NCBI GenBank assembly: GCA_910585545.1
Contig: CAJUFN010000009.1
Coordinates: forward strand, 1-64,000
Length of the DNA: 64,000 bases
From: an uncultured Lachnospiraceae bacterium
Lineage (GTDB): Bacteria > Bacillota > Clostridia > Lachnospirales > Lachnospiraceae
Reading direction: 5' to 3'
In this document: positions 35,514-44,104 of the stretch, in pieces
Layout: every line of letters begins with the position of its first letter
Numbering within the stretch: the first letter of the stretch is position 1
Program-made: the position numbers and the translations under genes
The notes under the pieces: model-generated
The model's input: the letters and a program-made list of their open reading frames with translations, nothing else
Database searches by the model: none
What the model was told of the DNA's origin: nothing

Positions 35514-36023
35514 TTATCTTGGGTTAATAGCTTGTGCCTGCAACAGCATATAAATCTCTTCTGCGGATTCTTGCATACCGCGAGCCAACCATTCTTCTAT
35601 CCAGCCATAAATGCCATAAGAAACAAAAGCAATGGCGTATGCTTCGGGATTAGAAAGTATATGTTCCTTTACCATAATCCGTTTAAACGTGTTTCTGAAA
35701 AGATAAAAGAATCCTTTTTGATAAAGCAAAGTATAAAAATCTTTATATGCAATAAGATGTTCAAACAAACTTTTCAACAATAGGTCCATAGAGGCATTTT
35801 CTGTAATATTTTTATCTTCCCATTTTTTGACGATCAAAAGTAAATATTGTTCTAAAATATCTTCTTTGTTTGCATAGTTACGGTAAAAGGAAACTCTGCC
35901 TACTTGTGCTTTTGAGGTTAATTCACTTATTGTAATGGCTTGCAAATCTTTTTCTTTTAATAAAGCGAGGAACGCATTTGTGATCGCTATTTTTACATAT
36001 CTGTTCTTTTCGTTGTTGTCCAT
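35514..36023 (-). CDS. TetR-family regulator
   Basis: 169 residues from the ATG at 36023, chosen for the AAAGGAGAA site. N-terminal helix-turn-helix 'ITISELTSKAQVGRVSFYRN' with the 'YANKEDILEQY' helix, then a short all-helical C-terminal domain ('YGIYGWIEEWLARGMQES'), like the TetR subgroup with a TetR_C_8/33-type tail. Divergent from a small membrane peptide and an esterase over 162 bases that contain a pair of direct repeats. It probably represses them and itself; the ligand is unknown. Confidence 0.8.
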   Translation of the reverse strand: MDNNEKNRYVKIAITNAFLALLKEKDLQAITISELTSKAQVGRVSFYRNYANKEDILEQYLLLIVKKWEDKNITENASMDLLLKSLFEHLIAYKDFYTLLYQKGFFYLFRNTFKRIMVKEHILSNPEAYAIAFVSYGIYGWIEEWLARGMQESAEEIYMLLQAQAINPR

Positions 36024-36086
36024 AGTGATACATTCTCCTTTGGTTTGTTTCATTTTTGTATATATATTGAAAATCATGCAAAACAT

Positions 36087-36123
36087 ATGATACACTTGTT
36101 TCAATCTGGATGATACATTTGTT
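36087..36123. promoter_or_regulatory. Candidate operator of the TetR regulator
   Basis: Two direct repeats ATGATACA(C/T)TTGTT at 36087-36100 and 36110-36123, 23 bases from start to start, so on nearly the same helix face. They lie between the divergent start codons. Direct rather than inverted order is unusual for TetR proteins. Confidence 0.45.
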
Positions 36124-36185
36124 GCATCTATATTTTAACAAAAATGCGAAAAAACCGTCAAGAGGTAATTTAGGAGGGAATCACA

Positions 36186-36320
36186 ATGCAGATGACGAAA
36201 TTGCGTATACTTATTTTGATTATTATAGGTATTATTGCGTTCATATTAGGAAGACTGGCAGTAAGAGCTTTTTTGAATTTCCTTGTAGGAGGAACTTTGT
36301 TTGGAGGTAACTTCCTATGA
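36186..36320 (+). CDS. 44-residue single-span membrane peptide
   Basis: Starts MQMTKLRILILIIIGIIAFI after an AGGAGGGAA site, has one hydrophobic helix (about 7-22), then an amphipathic glycine/phenylalanine tail ending GGTLFGGNFL. Its TGA overlaps the ATG of the next gene by four bases (36317-36320), so it is translationally coupled to the esterase. I do not recognise the family. It could be an anchor or regulator for the esterase, or a leader that drives its translation. Confidence 0.65.
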   Translation: MQMTKLRILILIIIGIIAFILGRLAVRAFLNFLVGGTLFGGNFL

Positions 36321-37303
36321 AATCAGGGAAAAAAAGAGGTGGAAGAAAAATGTTTATATGGATGTGTGTGTTGTGCTTTTTTAGTTTCTTTGCGTTAGGA
36401 GCAGGTTCAAAATTTTTATTGAAACCAGCATGGGCTAAGGAATATGAAACAGAGTTTACAGACGAAATAGGAACATTACATATGGATTTAGCTTATGGAA
36501 AAAAGGAATCAAATAAATTTGATATGTATTTGCCTAAAGAGGATACAAAAGATACTTATGGATTGGTTGTATATCTTCATGCAGGTGGTTTTACCGCAGG
36601 CGATAAGGGTGGGGATAAGCAAATACTATCGTGGTTTTGTTCGAAAGGGTATGTTGCTGTCGGAATCAACTATACGCTTTTTAGCGAGGAAAATCCCCAA
36701 GCAAATGTTTATACGCAATCAATGGAAATTAGAGAAGCAATCCCAAAAGTAATCGAAGAAGCAGAAAAATATGGATATCATATCAATGAAATGGCGATCG
36801 CCGGCGGTTCAGCAGGTCATGCACTCGCAATGATTTATGCTTATAGAGATGTGAACGTATCGCCAGTTCCAATAAAATTGTTATTTGGAGCAGTCGGACC
36901 ATCAAGTTTTTATGTAGAGGATTGGGACATATATGGCTTTGATAAAAATACAGATGAGTCAAGAGAGGCAGCCGCTAATCTTTTCGGAGTGATGGGTGGT
37001 GTAAAATTAACATCAGATATGATTGAAAATGGTTCATATCTTGAAAAGTTAAAACCCATATCCGCAGTAATGTGGGTAAATGAGAATACAGTTCCAAGCG
37101 TTGTTGCTTATGGAGAATATGATAAGGTTCAGCCATTTAAAGGTGCACAGAGATTATTGGAAACATACAAAGAAAACAATGTAGATTATCAATATTTTGA
37201 ATGCTCACATTCAGGTCATGGACTTCAAAACGACAATAAAATGTATAAGAAGTATATGGAAACGGTTGAGCAATATTTAAAGAAATATATGTCGGCAAAC
37301 TAA
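36317..37303 (+). CDS. Membrane-anchored or secreted alpha/beta-hydrolase (esterase)
   Basis: 328 residues. Basic N-terminus then a hydrophobic helix (about 12-31) that is either a signal anchor or signal peptide. BD-FAE/HSL-like esterase fold: oxyanion segment 'VVYLHAGGFTAGDKGG', nucleophile serine in AGGSAGHALA, acid in 'VVAYGEYDKVQ', and histidine in 'CSHSGHGLQND'. All of the catalytic triad is therefore present. Extracytoplasmic deacylation of sugars, lipids or xenobiotics is likely. It follows the 44-residue peptide with a four-base overlap and lies under a divergent TetR. Confidence 0.8.
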   Translation: MKSGKKRGGRKMFIWMCVLCFFSFFALGAGSKFLLKPAWAKEYETEFTDEIGTLHMDLAYGKKESNKFDMYLPKEDTKDTYGLVVYLHAGGFTAGDKGGDKQILSWFCSKGYVAVGINYTLFSEENPQANVYTQSMEIREAIPKVIEEAEKYGYHINEMAIAGGSAGHALAMIYAYRDVNVSPVPIKLLFGAVGPSSFYVEDWDIYGFDKNTDESREAAANLFGVMGGVKLTSDMIENGSYLEKLKPISAVMWVNENTVPSVVAYGEYDKVQPFKGAQRLLETYKENNVDYQYFECSHSGHGLQNDNKMYKKYMETVEQYLKKYMSAN

Positions 37304-37408
37304 ATATAAAAGAAATATCTGCTGCAAATGACAAATAAGGACAGCTGAGCTATAATTAAGTAGAGAATAGGCAATGTCAGAAAAAACTGTACTATGGGAG
37401 GGGAAAAC

Positions 37409-38653
37409 ATGGCATATAGCGAGTTGGTGAAGAACTTCAACCGCATCCGTGAGTACATGCGTGAGTTTTATGTTTACGGATTTAAGAGCAGAGACGAATA
37501 CACCAGAAAAAGCGCACGTTCTTACGATGATGAACGCCGTCGTCTGGAAAGCTGGCTTGGTGATTATATGCAATTTCGGCAGACGCCGGAAGGAAAGAAT
37601 GTTTTCATTTCTATAGACAGCCGCGTATCGGGACACAATCCACTATATAAAGCTTGGAAAACAAAGAGCTTTACAGATGGAGATATCACGCTGCATTTTA
37701 TACTTTTTGATATTCTTTCAGATTCGGATATCTGCATGACTACTGGACAGATCACAGAACAGATCGATACATATTTATCTCAGTTTTCCAAACCGAAGAT
37801 GTTCGATGAATCTACGGTTCGAAAGAAACTGAAGGAATATGTTGCAGAAGGGCTTTTGAAGGCAGAGAAAAAAGGAAAAACGGTTTATTACAGGAGAGCC
37901 AAGGTTACTCCATTGCCGGATACAGACGTCTTGGATTATTTTTCCGAGGTGCTCCCATGTGGCGTGATCGGTTCCTTCCTTCTTGATAAAGCCGGGCAGC
38001 ACGAGAAGCATTTTGCATTTAAGCATCATTACATAACCGGAGCAATGGATAGTGAGATTCTCTATTCTTTATTTGCTGCGCTAAGAGAAAAACGCAGTAT
38101 CACACTGCAAACGGTAAATCGATGCAAGGACCGGATGGTGGAGAATCATGTTGTTCCACTTAAAATTATGCTTAGTGTTCAAAGCGGACGACAATATCTG
38201 ATGGCATATATGCCCCGATTCAAACGGATTACTTCGTTCAGGACGGACAATATTGTTTCGGTGAAGTCGGAGGAGATTTGTGAGCGGTTTGATGAATTGG
38301 AAAATAAATTGGAAGGTATGCTGCCGCACATGTGGGGTGTGAGTACACAGAGCCGTTTGGGAGACCGGCTCGAGCATGTGGAATTTAAAGTTCGATATGC
38401 AGATAATGAGTGCCATATTAGAAAGCGCCTGGAGCGTGAGAAACGCTGTGGGACGGTGGAACATCTGGATGATAATACCAGCAGATTTTCGGCGGATGTA
38501 TTTGATGCCAGTGAAATGATTCCCTGGATTCGCACGTTTATCTGCAGAATCACAGACATTCATTTCTCGAATGTACAGTTGGAGGAACAGTTTAAAAATG
38601 ATATAAAGGAAATGTACGCCCTTTATGGACTGGAAGGTGATAAAGAAATATGA
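37409..38653 (+). CDS. WYL-domain transcriptional regulator 1
   Basis: 414 residues. N-terminal helical region (1-80), a winged helix around 85-160 ('ICMTTGQITEQIDTYL', 'MFDESTVRKKLKEYVAEGLL', 'KKGKTVYYRR'), then a WYL domain (about 200-310; 'HVVPLKIMLSVQSGRQYLMAY' and 'FRTDNIVSV') and a WCX-like C-terminal segment (about 320-405). WYL domains bind nucleic-acid or nucleotide ligands and control phage-defence, DNA-damage and RNA-repair genes. GGGAGGGG precedes the ATG. It overlaps the second WYL gene by four bases. The likely target is the RNA-repair pair just downstream. Confidence 0.85.
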   Translation: MAYSELVKNFNRIREYMREFYVYGFKSRDEYTRKSARSYDDERRRLESWLGDYMQFRQTPEGKNVFISIDSRVSGHNPLYKAWKTKSFTDGDITLHFILFDILSDSDICMTTGQITEQIDTYLSQFSKPKMFDESTVRKKLKEYVAEGLLKAEKKGKTVYYRRAKVTPLPDTDVLDYFSEVLPCGVIGSFLLDKAGQHEKHFAFKHHYITGAMDSEILYSLFAALREKRSITLQTVNRCKDRMVENHVVPLKIMLSVQSGRQYLMAYMPRFKRITSFRTDNIVSVKSEEICERFDELENKLEGMLPHMWGVSTQSRLGDRLEHVEFKVRYADNECHIRKRLEREKRCGTVEHLDDNTSRFSADVFDASEMIPWIRTFICRITDIHFSNVQLEEQFKNDIKEMYALYGLEGDKEI

Positions 38654-39561
38654 TTTTCAGTGAACTTTACGGCGCTTATTACAATACGGTAGCGGCAATA
38701 CTTTCGGAAGCAATTTCGCATCCCGTTTCAGATGGAGAACTTAGGGAAATTGTTAAGAAATATGCATTTGGAGAAAGCATCGTGTCGATTTTGGGTGCGC
38801 TTAAGGAGGAGCGCTGGCAGCTGCTTAAAGCAGACGGAACAACGCCAATCAAAAATCCTCCGTCGCTTCCGCTTTCGATTTTGCAGAAGAAATGGCTCAA
38901 AGCGGTAGCATGCGATCCACGAATCCGGTTGTTTGGCGAGATTGATTTTGATTTCCCCGAGGTGGAACCTTTATTCCTTCCCTCTGATGTTATTGTATTT
39001 GATAAGTACTCGGACGGAGACGATTATACGGACGAGACATATATTTCTAATTTCAGACTTATCCTAGATGCAATTCGGAATAAATATCCGTTGGAGATTG
39101 AAACATTAAACCGAAGAGGGAATCCAGTCTGCCAGGAGATACTTCCAGAATACCTCGAGTATTCAGACAAGGATGATAAATTTCGTCTGATTGGAGCCGG
39201 AAGCAGATTTGGAAGTACGATTAATATTGGACGTATCACCAGTTGTAAACCTTGTGCAAAGATTTATAAGATGAACCAAGGAAAGAGGAATCTATCCAGG
39301 CCTAGGAGGGTTATTTTTGAATTGAAAGATCAGAGAAATGCGTTGGAGCGTGTCCTTCTTCATTTCGCACATTTCGAGAAGAGAGCAAAGAAGATAGATG
39401 ATGAACGGTATTCTGTTATGGTCAACTATGATAAAGAAGATGAGACTGAGATGGTAATCCGTGTTCTTTCATTTGGACCGATGATCAAGGTTACAGCGCC
39501 CAAACATTTTGTGGACTTGATGAAACGAAGATTGATAGATCAAAAAAGTTGCGAGCAATGA
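38650..39561 (+). CDS. WYL-domain protein 2
   Basis: 303 residues, coupled to the first WYL gene by ATGA. The N-terminal 95 residues are helical ('SDGELREIVKKYAFGESIVS', then 'LQKKWLKAVACDPRIRLFG'), the middle holds the WYL fold (about 125-205; 'LILDAIRNKYPLEIETLNRR' and 'PEYLEYSDKDDKFRLIGAG'), and the end a WCX-like region. No clear winged helix, so it may act as a partner of WYL 1 rather than bind DNA alone. Paired, non-identical WYL genes ahead of rtcB are a known Firmicutes arrangement. A terminator overlaps its stop codon. Confidence 0.8.
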   Translation: MIFSELYGAYYNTVAAILSEAISHPVSDGELREIVKKYAFGESIVSILGALKEERWQLLKADGTTPIKNPPSLPLSILQKKWLKAVACDPRIRLFGEIDFDFPEVEPLFLPSDVIVFDKYSDGDDYTDETYISNFRLILDAIRNKYPLEIETLNRRGNPVCQEILPEYLEYSDKDDKFRLIGAGSRFGSTINIGRITSCKPCAKIYKMNQGKRNLSRPRRVIFELKDQRNALERVLLHFAHFEKRAKKIDDERYSVMVNYDKEDETEMVIRVLSFGPMIKVTAPKHFVDLMKRRLIDQKSCEQ

Positions 39562-39579
39562 TGGTTCGCAACTTTTTTT
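39542..39579 (+). terminator. Terminator between the WYL genes and rtcB
   Basis: AAAAAAGTTGCGA (39542-39554) pairs with TCGCAACTTTTTTT (39566-39579). The stem contains the end of the WYL 2 coding sequence. It separates the regulators from rtcB, which therefore needs its own promoter in 39580-39650. Confidence 0.85.
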
Positions 39580-39660
39580 CCGTGAATCAATACGTGTGAA
39601 GAAGTAGAATAGCATTATAAACAAGAACGAGTAAACAGTACTTAGGAAAGGATGATAACG

Positions 39661-40926
39661 ATGTTAGAAATAAAGGGAAATGTGAATACTGCTATTTGCT
39701 ATGCCAAGGTAATTGAGGAGGGCGCAGTTGAGCAGATTCGAAGGATGTGTGATTACGATCTGACAGCAGGATGCCGAATCAGAATTATGCCGGATGTCCA
39801 TGCCGGCAAAGGCTGTACGATTGGCACTACTATGACCGTGAGCGATAAGGTATGTCCAAACATTGTGGGCGTTGACATCGGTTGTGGAATGTACACTGTA
39901 GAGTTGGTCGATACGGATATTGATTTTGAAAAAATAGATGAGGTTTGTCATTATATTCCTTCCGGGATGAATGTTTGGGAAGGCAGAATGGAGCGATTTG
40001 ACCTGACAGATTTGCGGTGTTATCGTTCTTTGAGAGATACGAAAAGACTGGAACGTTCGCTTGGAACATTGGGTGGCGGAAATCATTTTATCGAGGTTGA
40101 CAAGGGCTCTGATGGAACCTATTACCTTGTGATTCATTCCGGAAGCCGAAACCTTGGAAAACAGGTGGCAGAAATCTATCAGCAGCTTGCGGTAGATCTT
40201 CATGCCGGGAAAGAAGAGTACTTTATCAAAAGAGATGAGATTATCCGTACCTATAAGGCACAAGGAAGACGTTCTGAAATCCAGGATACCCTCAAGGCAC
40301 TTGAAAAGAAATATAGGGCTAAGGAATGTCTTTATGTACCTGAGGATCTTTGCTGGCTGTACGGGTCATTTCTGGAGGATTATCTTCATGATGTTGAGAT
40401 TTGCCAGAGGTTTGCCCGCCGAAGCAGAGAAAGAATGGCAGAAATCATATTGGAAAGGACCAAAATGATAGCGACTTGTGCGTTCCATACAATCCACAAC
40501 TATATTGACACACAGGAGATGATCTTGCGAAAGGGTGCTATTGCGGCTCACGCAGGCGAAAAAGTGCTGATTCCTATCAATATGCGTGATGGCGCTGTCA
40601 TTGCTGTCGGCAAAGGAAATCCTGAATGGAACTACTCTGCTCCGCATGGAACCGGACGCGTAATGTCCAGAGCAATGGCAAAACGGTCCTTAAGCATTGA
40701 CGAGTATAAAGCTTCTATGGAAGGCATTTATACTACATCTGTAAATGAAAGCACCATTGATGAGGCACCGATGGCTTACAAATCCCTGGAAGATATTATT
40801 GACGTTATCCACGAGTCGGTGGATGTGATTGATATTATCAGACCTGTTTACAACTTCAAGGCAGCAGAGGAGGAGGCTCCTTGGAAGAAAAGAAAGGAGT
40901 GCAGCAATGGAGAAATTGATTCTTAG
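39661..40926 (+). CDS. rtcB: RtcB RNA ligase
   Basis: 421 residues. RtcB seals 2',3'-cyclic-phosphate or 3'-phosphate RNA ends to 5'-OH ends using GTP and Mn2+. Metal ligands are in place: 'MPDVHAGKGCTIGTTM', Cys in VGVDIGCGMYTVEL, His in 'LGGGNHFIEV' and 'VIHSGSRNLG'; the guanylylated histidine is in 'SAPHGTGRVMSR'. Compact length as in Firmicutes RtcB. The start at 39661 is preferred over 39652 because AGGAAAGG then has proper spacing. It overlaps the nucleotidyltransferase gene by 20 bases. Physiologically it would repair tRNA or rRNA cut by toxins, phage or stress RNases. Confidence 0.95.
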   Translation: MLEIKGNVNTAICYAKVIEEGAVEQIRRMCDYDLTAGCRIRIMPDVHAGKGCTIGTTMTVSDKVCPNIVGVDIGCGMYTVELVDTDIDFEKIDEVCHYIPSGMNVWEGRMERFDLTDLRCYRSLRDTKRLERSLGTLGGGNHFIEVDKGSDGTYYLVIHSGSRNLGKQVAEIYQQLAVDLHAGKEEYFIKRDEIIRTYKAQGRRSEIQDTLKALEKKYRAKECLYVPEDLCWLYGSFLEDYLHDVEICQRFARRSRERMAEIILERTKMIATCAFHTIHNYIDTQEMILRKGAIAAHAGEKVLIPINMRDGAVIAVGKGNPEWNYSAPHGTGRVMSRAMAKRSLSIDEYKASMEGIYTTSVNESTIDEAPMAYKSLEDIIDVIHESVDVIDIIRPVYNFKAAEEEAPWKKRKECSNGEIDS

Positions 40927-41662
40927 TAAACTTCAGAAAATTGAGAAAACGGAAAATGTGCGAATTCTTCTTGCAGTAGAATCCGGCAGTCGTGCATGGG
41001 GATTCGCTTCCCCGGATAGCGACTATGATGTAAGATTCATTTATGTTCGAAATGAGCAGGACTATCTGCGTTTGGAGAAAGTTCGAGATGTAATTGAATT
41101 GCCTGTTGATAATGTTCTGGATATCAATGGATGGGATTTGCAGAAAACACTGTGATTACTATATAAATCCAATCCGACGCTGTTCGAATGGTTTTCATCG
41201 CCGATTGTATATATGGAAACGGAGTTTGCAGATGAATTTAGAAGAATGATGTTGGAATACTTTTCCAGGAAACGGAGTTTATATCACTATATCAATATGG
41301 CAGAGAGAAATTACCGGGAATACCTCAAAGGCGATATGGTCAAAGCGAAGAAGTATTTTTATGTACTTAGGCCGGTGCTCGCATGCCGTTGGATTCTGGA
41401 TCAGGGGACACCGCCGCCGATGCTGTTTGCAGAGTTGATGGATGCACAACTGCCGCGTGAACTTTCTTGTGAAGTAAAGCAACTGCTCGATTTGAAGATG
41501 AATTATCCAGAGGTTAAGCAAGTGCCAAAGGTGAATAAAATCAATGATTATCTTGATCATACCATACTTGAAATCAAAAATATTGTGACAGGCATGGAGG
41601 AAGGAAAGCTTCCGGATTGGGGAGGTTTAAATCATATGTTTCTTCGTGAGCTTTTTAAATAG
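40907..41662 (+). pseudogene. RlaP-type nucleotidyltransferase with one in-frame TGA
   Basis: 252 codons in one frame, broken only by TGA at 41153-41155 (codon 83). Codons 1-82 hold the polymerase-beta-type core 'VESGSRAWGFASPDSDYDVRFIYV' (split here: G-S-R and D-S-D-Y-D) and 'NGWDLQKTL'; after the stop the frame resumes at once with 'LLYKSNPTLFEWFSSPIVY', the normal continuation of this family (PF10127, YcgL/RlaP). A CGA-to-TGA transition is the simplest cause. RlaP is linked to RtcB in RNA repair and thought to add nucleotides or modify RNA ends. Start ATG 40907 after AAAGGAG. Recent inactivation, an assembly error, or recoding are the options; the intact downstream frame argues the event is young. 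Confidence 0.85.
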
Positions 41663-41680
41663 TTAGGCCAGGAAAGGCAT

Positions 41681-41720
41681 AATAGTAGGAGACTAACCCT
41701 GTTGGATTAGTCTCCTATTT
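41681..41720. terminator. Bidirectional terminator between convergent genes
   Basis: AGGAGACTAA (41687-41696) pairs with TTAGTCTCCT (41707-41716), flanked by AATAGT and ATTT. Serves the nucleotidyltransferase gene and the phosphofructokinase gene. Confidence 0.75.
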
Positions 41721-41729
41721 GATTATGAT

Positions 41730-43388
41730 TTATTCCTGCTCAAGTGCAAGTGTCTTTGTTGTGATATCACAAACTTCTGCCGGTCCGTAGTACTGGATCG
41801 CACCTGGATATACGAAGCATGTCTCAACAGACCATTCTTCTCTGTGAGCTTCGAAGAATTTGAACGGTTTTCCTTCGAGTTCTACGAGAGCTTTTTTGAT
41901 AACCGGTTTATCTTCGCCATGTCTTCTTTCTACATTCATCATTTTTGTGATTGGCATACCGCCGGCAACCCATTCGCTTGCTGGGTTGGAAAGGTTGGAA
42001 ACTTTTGATAAGTAACCATTGTAACCATACTGGATCAGCATGAATGCGTTGTATCCTAATGAATAGCAATAATCAGCGTCAAAGTTAGATGGGAATGCAC
42101 ATCTTCCTTCATATCCTAAGAAATGATGAAGAGCGCCGAATTTACCTGTGTATGTACCGGCATTCTTTCTTTCCTCTAATTTGTCTTTTACAAGAGCTGA
42201 GAATAATTTCTCAGATTCGATAAGAGATACCTGTACGTTTCCATGTGGATCTCTTTCCAGGAATAACTGCTGCTGGATGCTTTCCGGAAGGATTGCAAAT
42301 ACGTCCATAGATTCTTTTGTCAGGCCGCTTTCGATAAATGCATATTTTTCTTTCCAGCTTGGAAGTGCATTGAAGTCATCTGCTTTGCTTCCTGCAAGTA
42401 ATTCGTTGATCTCCTGAATCAGTACAGAGAATTCCGGTACGAATTCAACAACACCTTCAGGAATGATAGCAACACCGAAGTTCATGCCTTTTGCAGCTCT
42501 TTTTTCTACAGAATCAGCGATGTAATCAGCAATCTGAGAAAGAGACATTTTCTTAGCTGCAACTTCTTCTGAAATCAAGCAGATATTTGGCTGTGTCTCA
42601 AGAGCACATTCCAAAGCAACATGAGAAGCAGAACGTCCCATTACTTTTACGAAATGCCAGTATTTTTTTGCTGAGTTAGCATCTCTTTCGATATTTCCGA
42701 TAATTTCGCTGTAGGTCTTAGTAGCGGTATCGAAACCGAAGGAACATTCGATATCTTCATTTTTGAGGTCGCCGTCGATTGTCTTAGGACATCCGATTAC
42801 CTGAACGCCTGTGTCGTGTGCTGCAAAGTATTCTGCAAGAACAGCAGCATTTGTGTTAGAATCATCACCACCGATGATAACGATAGCAGTGATGCCATGT
42901 TTTTTACAAACGTCTGCAACGATAGCAAACTGTTCATTTGTCTCAAGTTTTGTTCTGCCGGAACCAATGATGTCAAATCCGCCAGTATTTCTGTATTCGT
43001 CGATATACTCGTCATCGAAGATAAGATAGTCGTCTTCGATAAGACCGATCGGACCGTTTTTAAAACCATAAAGAACATTTTCTTTATTTGTTGCTTTCAA
43101 TGCATCATAGAGACCACAGATAACGTTGTGTCCGCCCGGAGCCTGTCCGCCGGAAAGGATAACGCCGACAACCTGTTTTTTAGCTTCGGAAGTATTAGCG
43201 CCTTTCTGGAACGTAATCTCTTTTTTACCGTAAGTGTTTGGGAAAAGAGCTTTAATCTTGTCCTGATCTGCAACACTTTGAGTTTCTTCGCCTTCCTTTA
43301 CACAAATATCTGCAATACCGTTTCTTAACATTCCAGGAAGTTTTGGAGAATACTCATATCTAGCCGTTTGTAATGATGAAATTTTCAT
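41730..43388 (-). CDS. pfp: PPi-dependent 6-phosphofructokinase
   Basis: 552 residues, the long cytoplasmic diphosphate:fructose-6-phosphate 1-phosphotransferase. It makes fructose 1,6-bisphosphate from F6P with PPi, reversibly, saving ATP in anaerobes. 'VGVILSGGQAPGGHNVI' is the N-terminal nucleotide/phosphate site. 'GGDDSNTNA' and 'PKTIDGDLKN' are the PPi-PFK signatures (second Asp and Lys select PPi over ATP). 'KVMGRSASHVALECAL' binds F6P. The ATG at 43388 follows a GGAGG site; own promoter upstream. Consistent with the family II pyrophosphatase also in this window, both acting on PPi pools. Confidence 0.95.
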   Translation of the reverse strand: MKISSLQTARYEYSPKLPGMLRNGIADICVKEGEETQSVADQDKIKALFPNTYGKKEITFQKGANTSEAKKQVVGVILSGGQAPGGHNVICGLYDALKATNKENVLYGFKNGPIGLIEDDYLIFDDEYIDEYRNTGGFDIIGSGRTKLETNEQFAIVADVCKKHGITAIVIIGGDDSNTNAAVLAEYFAAHDTGVQVIGCPKTIDGDLKNEDIECSFGFDTATKTYSEIIGNIERDANSAKKYWHFVKVMGRSASHVALECALETQPNICLISEEVAAKKMSLSQIADYIADSVEKRAAKGMNFGVAIIPEGVVEFVPEFSVLIQEINELLAGSKADDFNALPSWKEKYAFIESGLTKESMDVFAILPESIQQQLFLERDPHGNVQVSLIESEKLFSALVKDKLEERKNAGTYTGKFGALHHFLGYEGRCAFPSNFDADYCYSLGYNAFMLIQYGYNGYLSKVSNLSNPASEWVAGGMPITKMMNVERRHGEDKPVIKKALVELEGKPFKFFEAHREEWSVETCFVYPGAIQYYGPAEVCDITTKTLALEQE

Positions 43389-43423
43389 AATTAATCTGCC
43401 TCCTTTTATTTACATACACTTAA

Positions 43424-43452
43424 ATTCTATGATATTTTGTCTCAAAAGTAAA
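43424..43452 (-). promoter_or_regulatory. Promoter of pfp
   Basis: On minus, TTTACT (complement of 43447-43452) and TAGAAT (complement of 43424-43429), 17-base spacer, about 35 bases before the ATG. Confidence 0.55.
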
Positions 43453-43568
43453 CTGTTTTTACATTATATTGAGGAATTTTCTGGATTTCTTTTTTGCGGT
43501 TTGCTAAAATAGCACTGATATAGAAATGTTATCGGATATAAGACCTGATAAATACAAGGAGAGGTTGT

Positions 43569-44072
43569 ATGAGAAATCAATTAACAGAAAATGATATTAA
43601 GAAAATTGAAGAAGAGATAGAGTATCGTAAGCTGGTTGTGCGTAAGGAGGCTATCGAGGCAGTAAAAGAGGCGAGAGCACACGGAGATTTGAGTGAAAAT
43701 TTTGAGTATCATGCGGCAAAAAAGGATAAGAACCGCAATGAGAGCAGGATTCGTTATCTGGAACGTATGGTAAAAACGGCGCAGATCGTATCAGATACTT
43801 CAAAGGAGGATGAAGTCGGAATCAATAACACGGTAGACGTGTATTTTGAGGAAGATGATGAAATCGAGACATTTAAGCTTGTGACAACGGTGCGCGGCAA
43901 TTCGATCAATGGATATATCAGTACGGAGTCACCGATCGGGAAAGCGATCTTTGGAAAAAAAGAGGGAGAGCGTGCGCTCGTAAGGGTGAACGATCAGATT
44001 TCCTACTACGTGGTGGTAAAACGGATCGATAAGACAACAACAGATGAGAACGACAAGATAAGAAGTTATTAG
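43569..44072 (+). CDS. greA: Transcript cleavage factor GreA
   Basis: 167 residues. N-terminal antiparallel coiled coil (1-75) whose tip carries the acidic residues ('GDLSENFEYHAAKKD') that enter the RNA polymerase secondary channel and trigger cleavage of backtracked RNA. C-terminal FKBP-like domain (about 85-160; 'YISTESPIGKAIFGKKEGE'). Slightly divergent from the main GreA type ('VVRKEAIEAVKEARAHGDLSEN' split over the helix), so it may be a second Gre paralogue. AAGGAGAGG precedes the ATG; terminator at 44072. Confidence 0.88.
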   Translation: MRNQLTENDIKKIEEEIEYRKLVVRKEAIEAVKEARAHGDLSENFEYHAAKKDKNRNESRIRYLERMVKTAQIVSDTSKEDEVGINNTVDVYFEEDDEIETFKLVTTVRGNSINGYISTESPIGKAIFGKKEGERALVRVNDQISYYVVVKRIDKTTTDENDKIRSY

Positions 44073-44104
44073 GATAAGGGCGTACCTTATCCCAATCTTT
44101 TTAT
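44072..44104 (+). terminator. Terminator of greA
   Basis: GGATAAGG (44072-44079) pairs with CCTTATCC (44085-44092), then CAATCTTTTTATT. It overlaps the end of the convergent MocR gene. Confidence 0.8.

Noticed and set aside
41153..41155. Selenocysteine insertion at the RlaP TGA
   Set aside because: No SECIS-like hairpin is evident just after the codon, and the family has a non-selenium residue there; a nonsense mutation is simpler.
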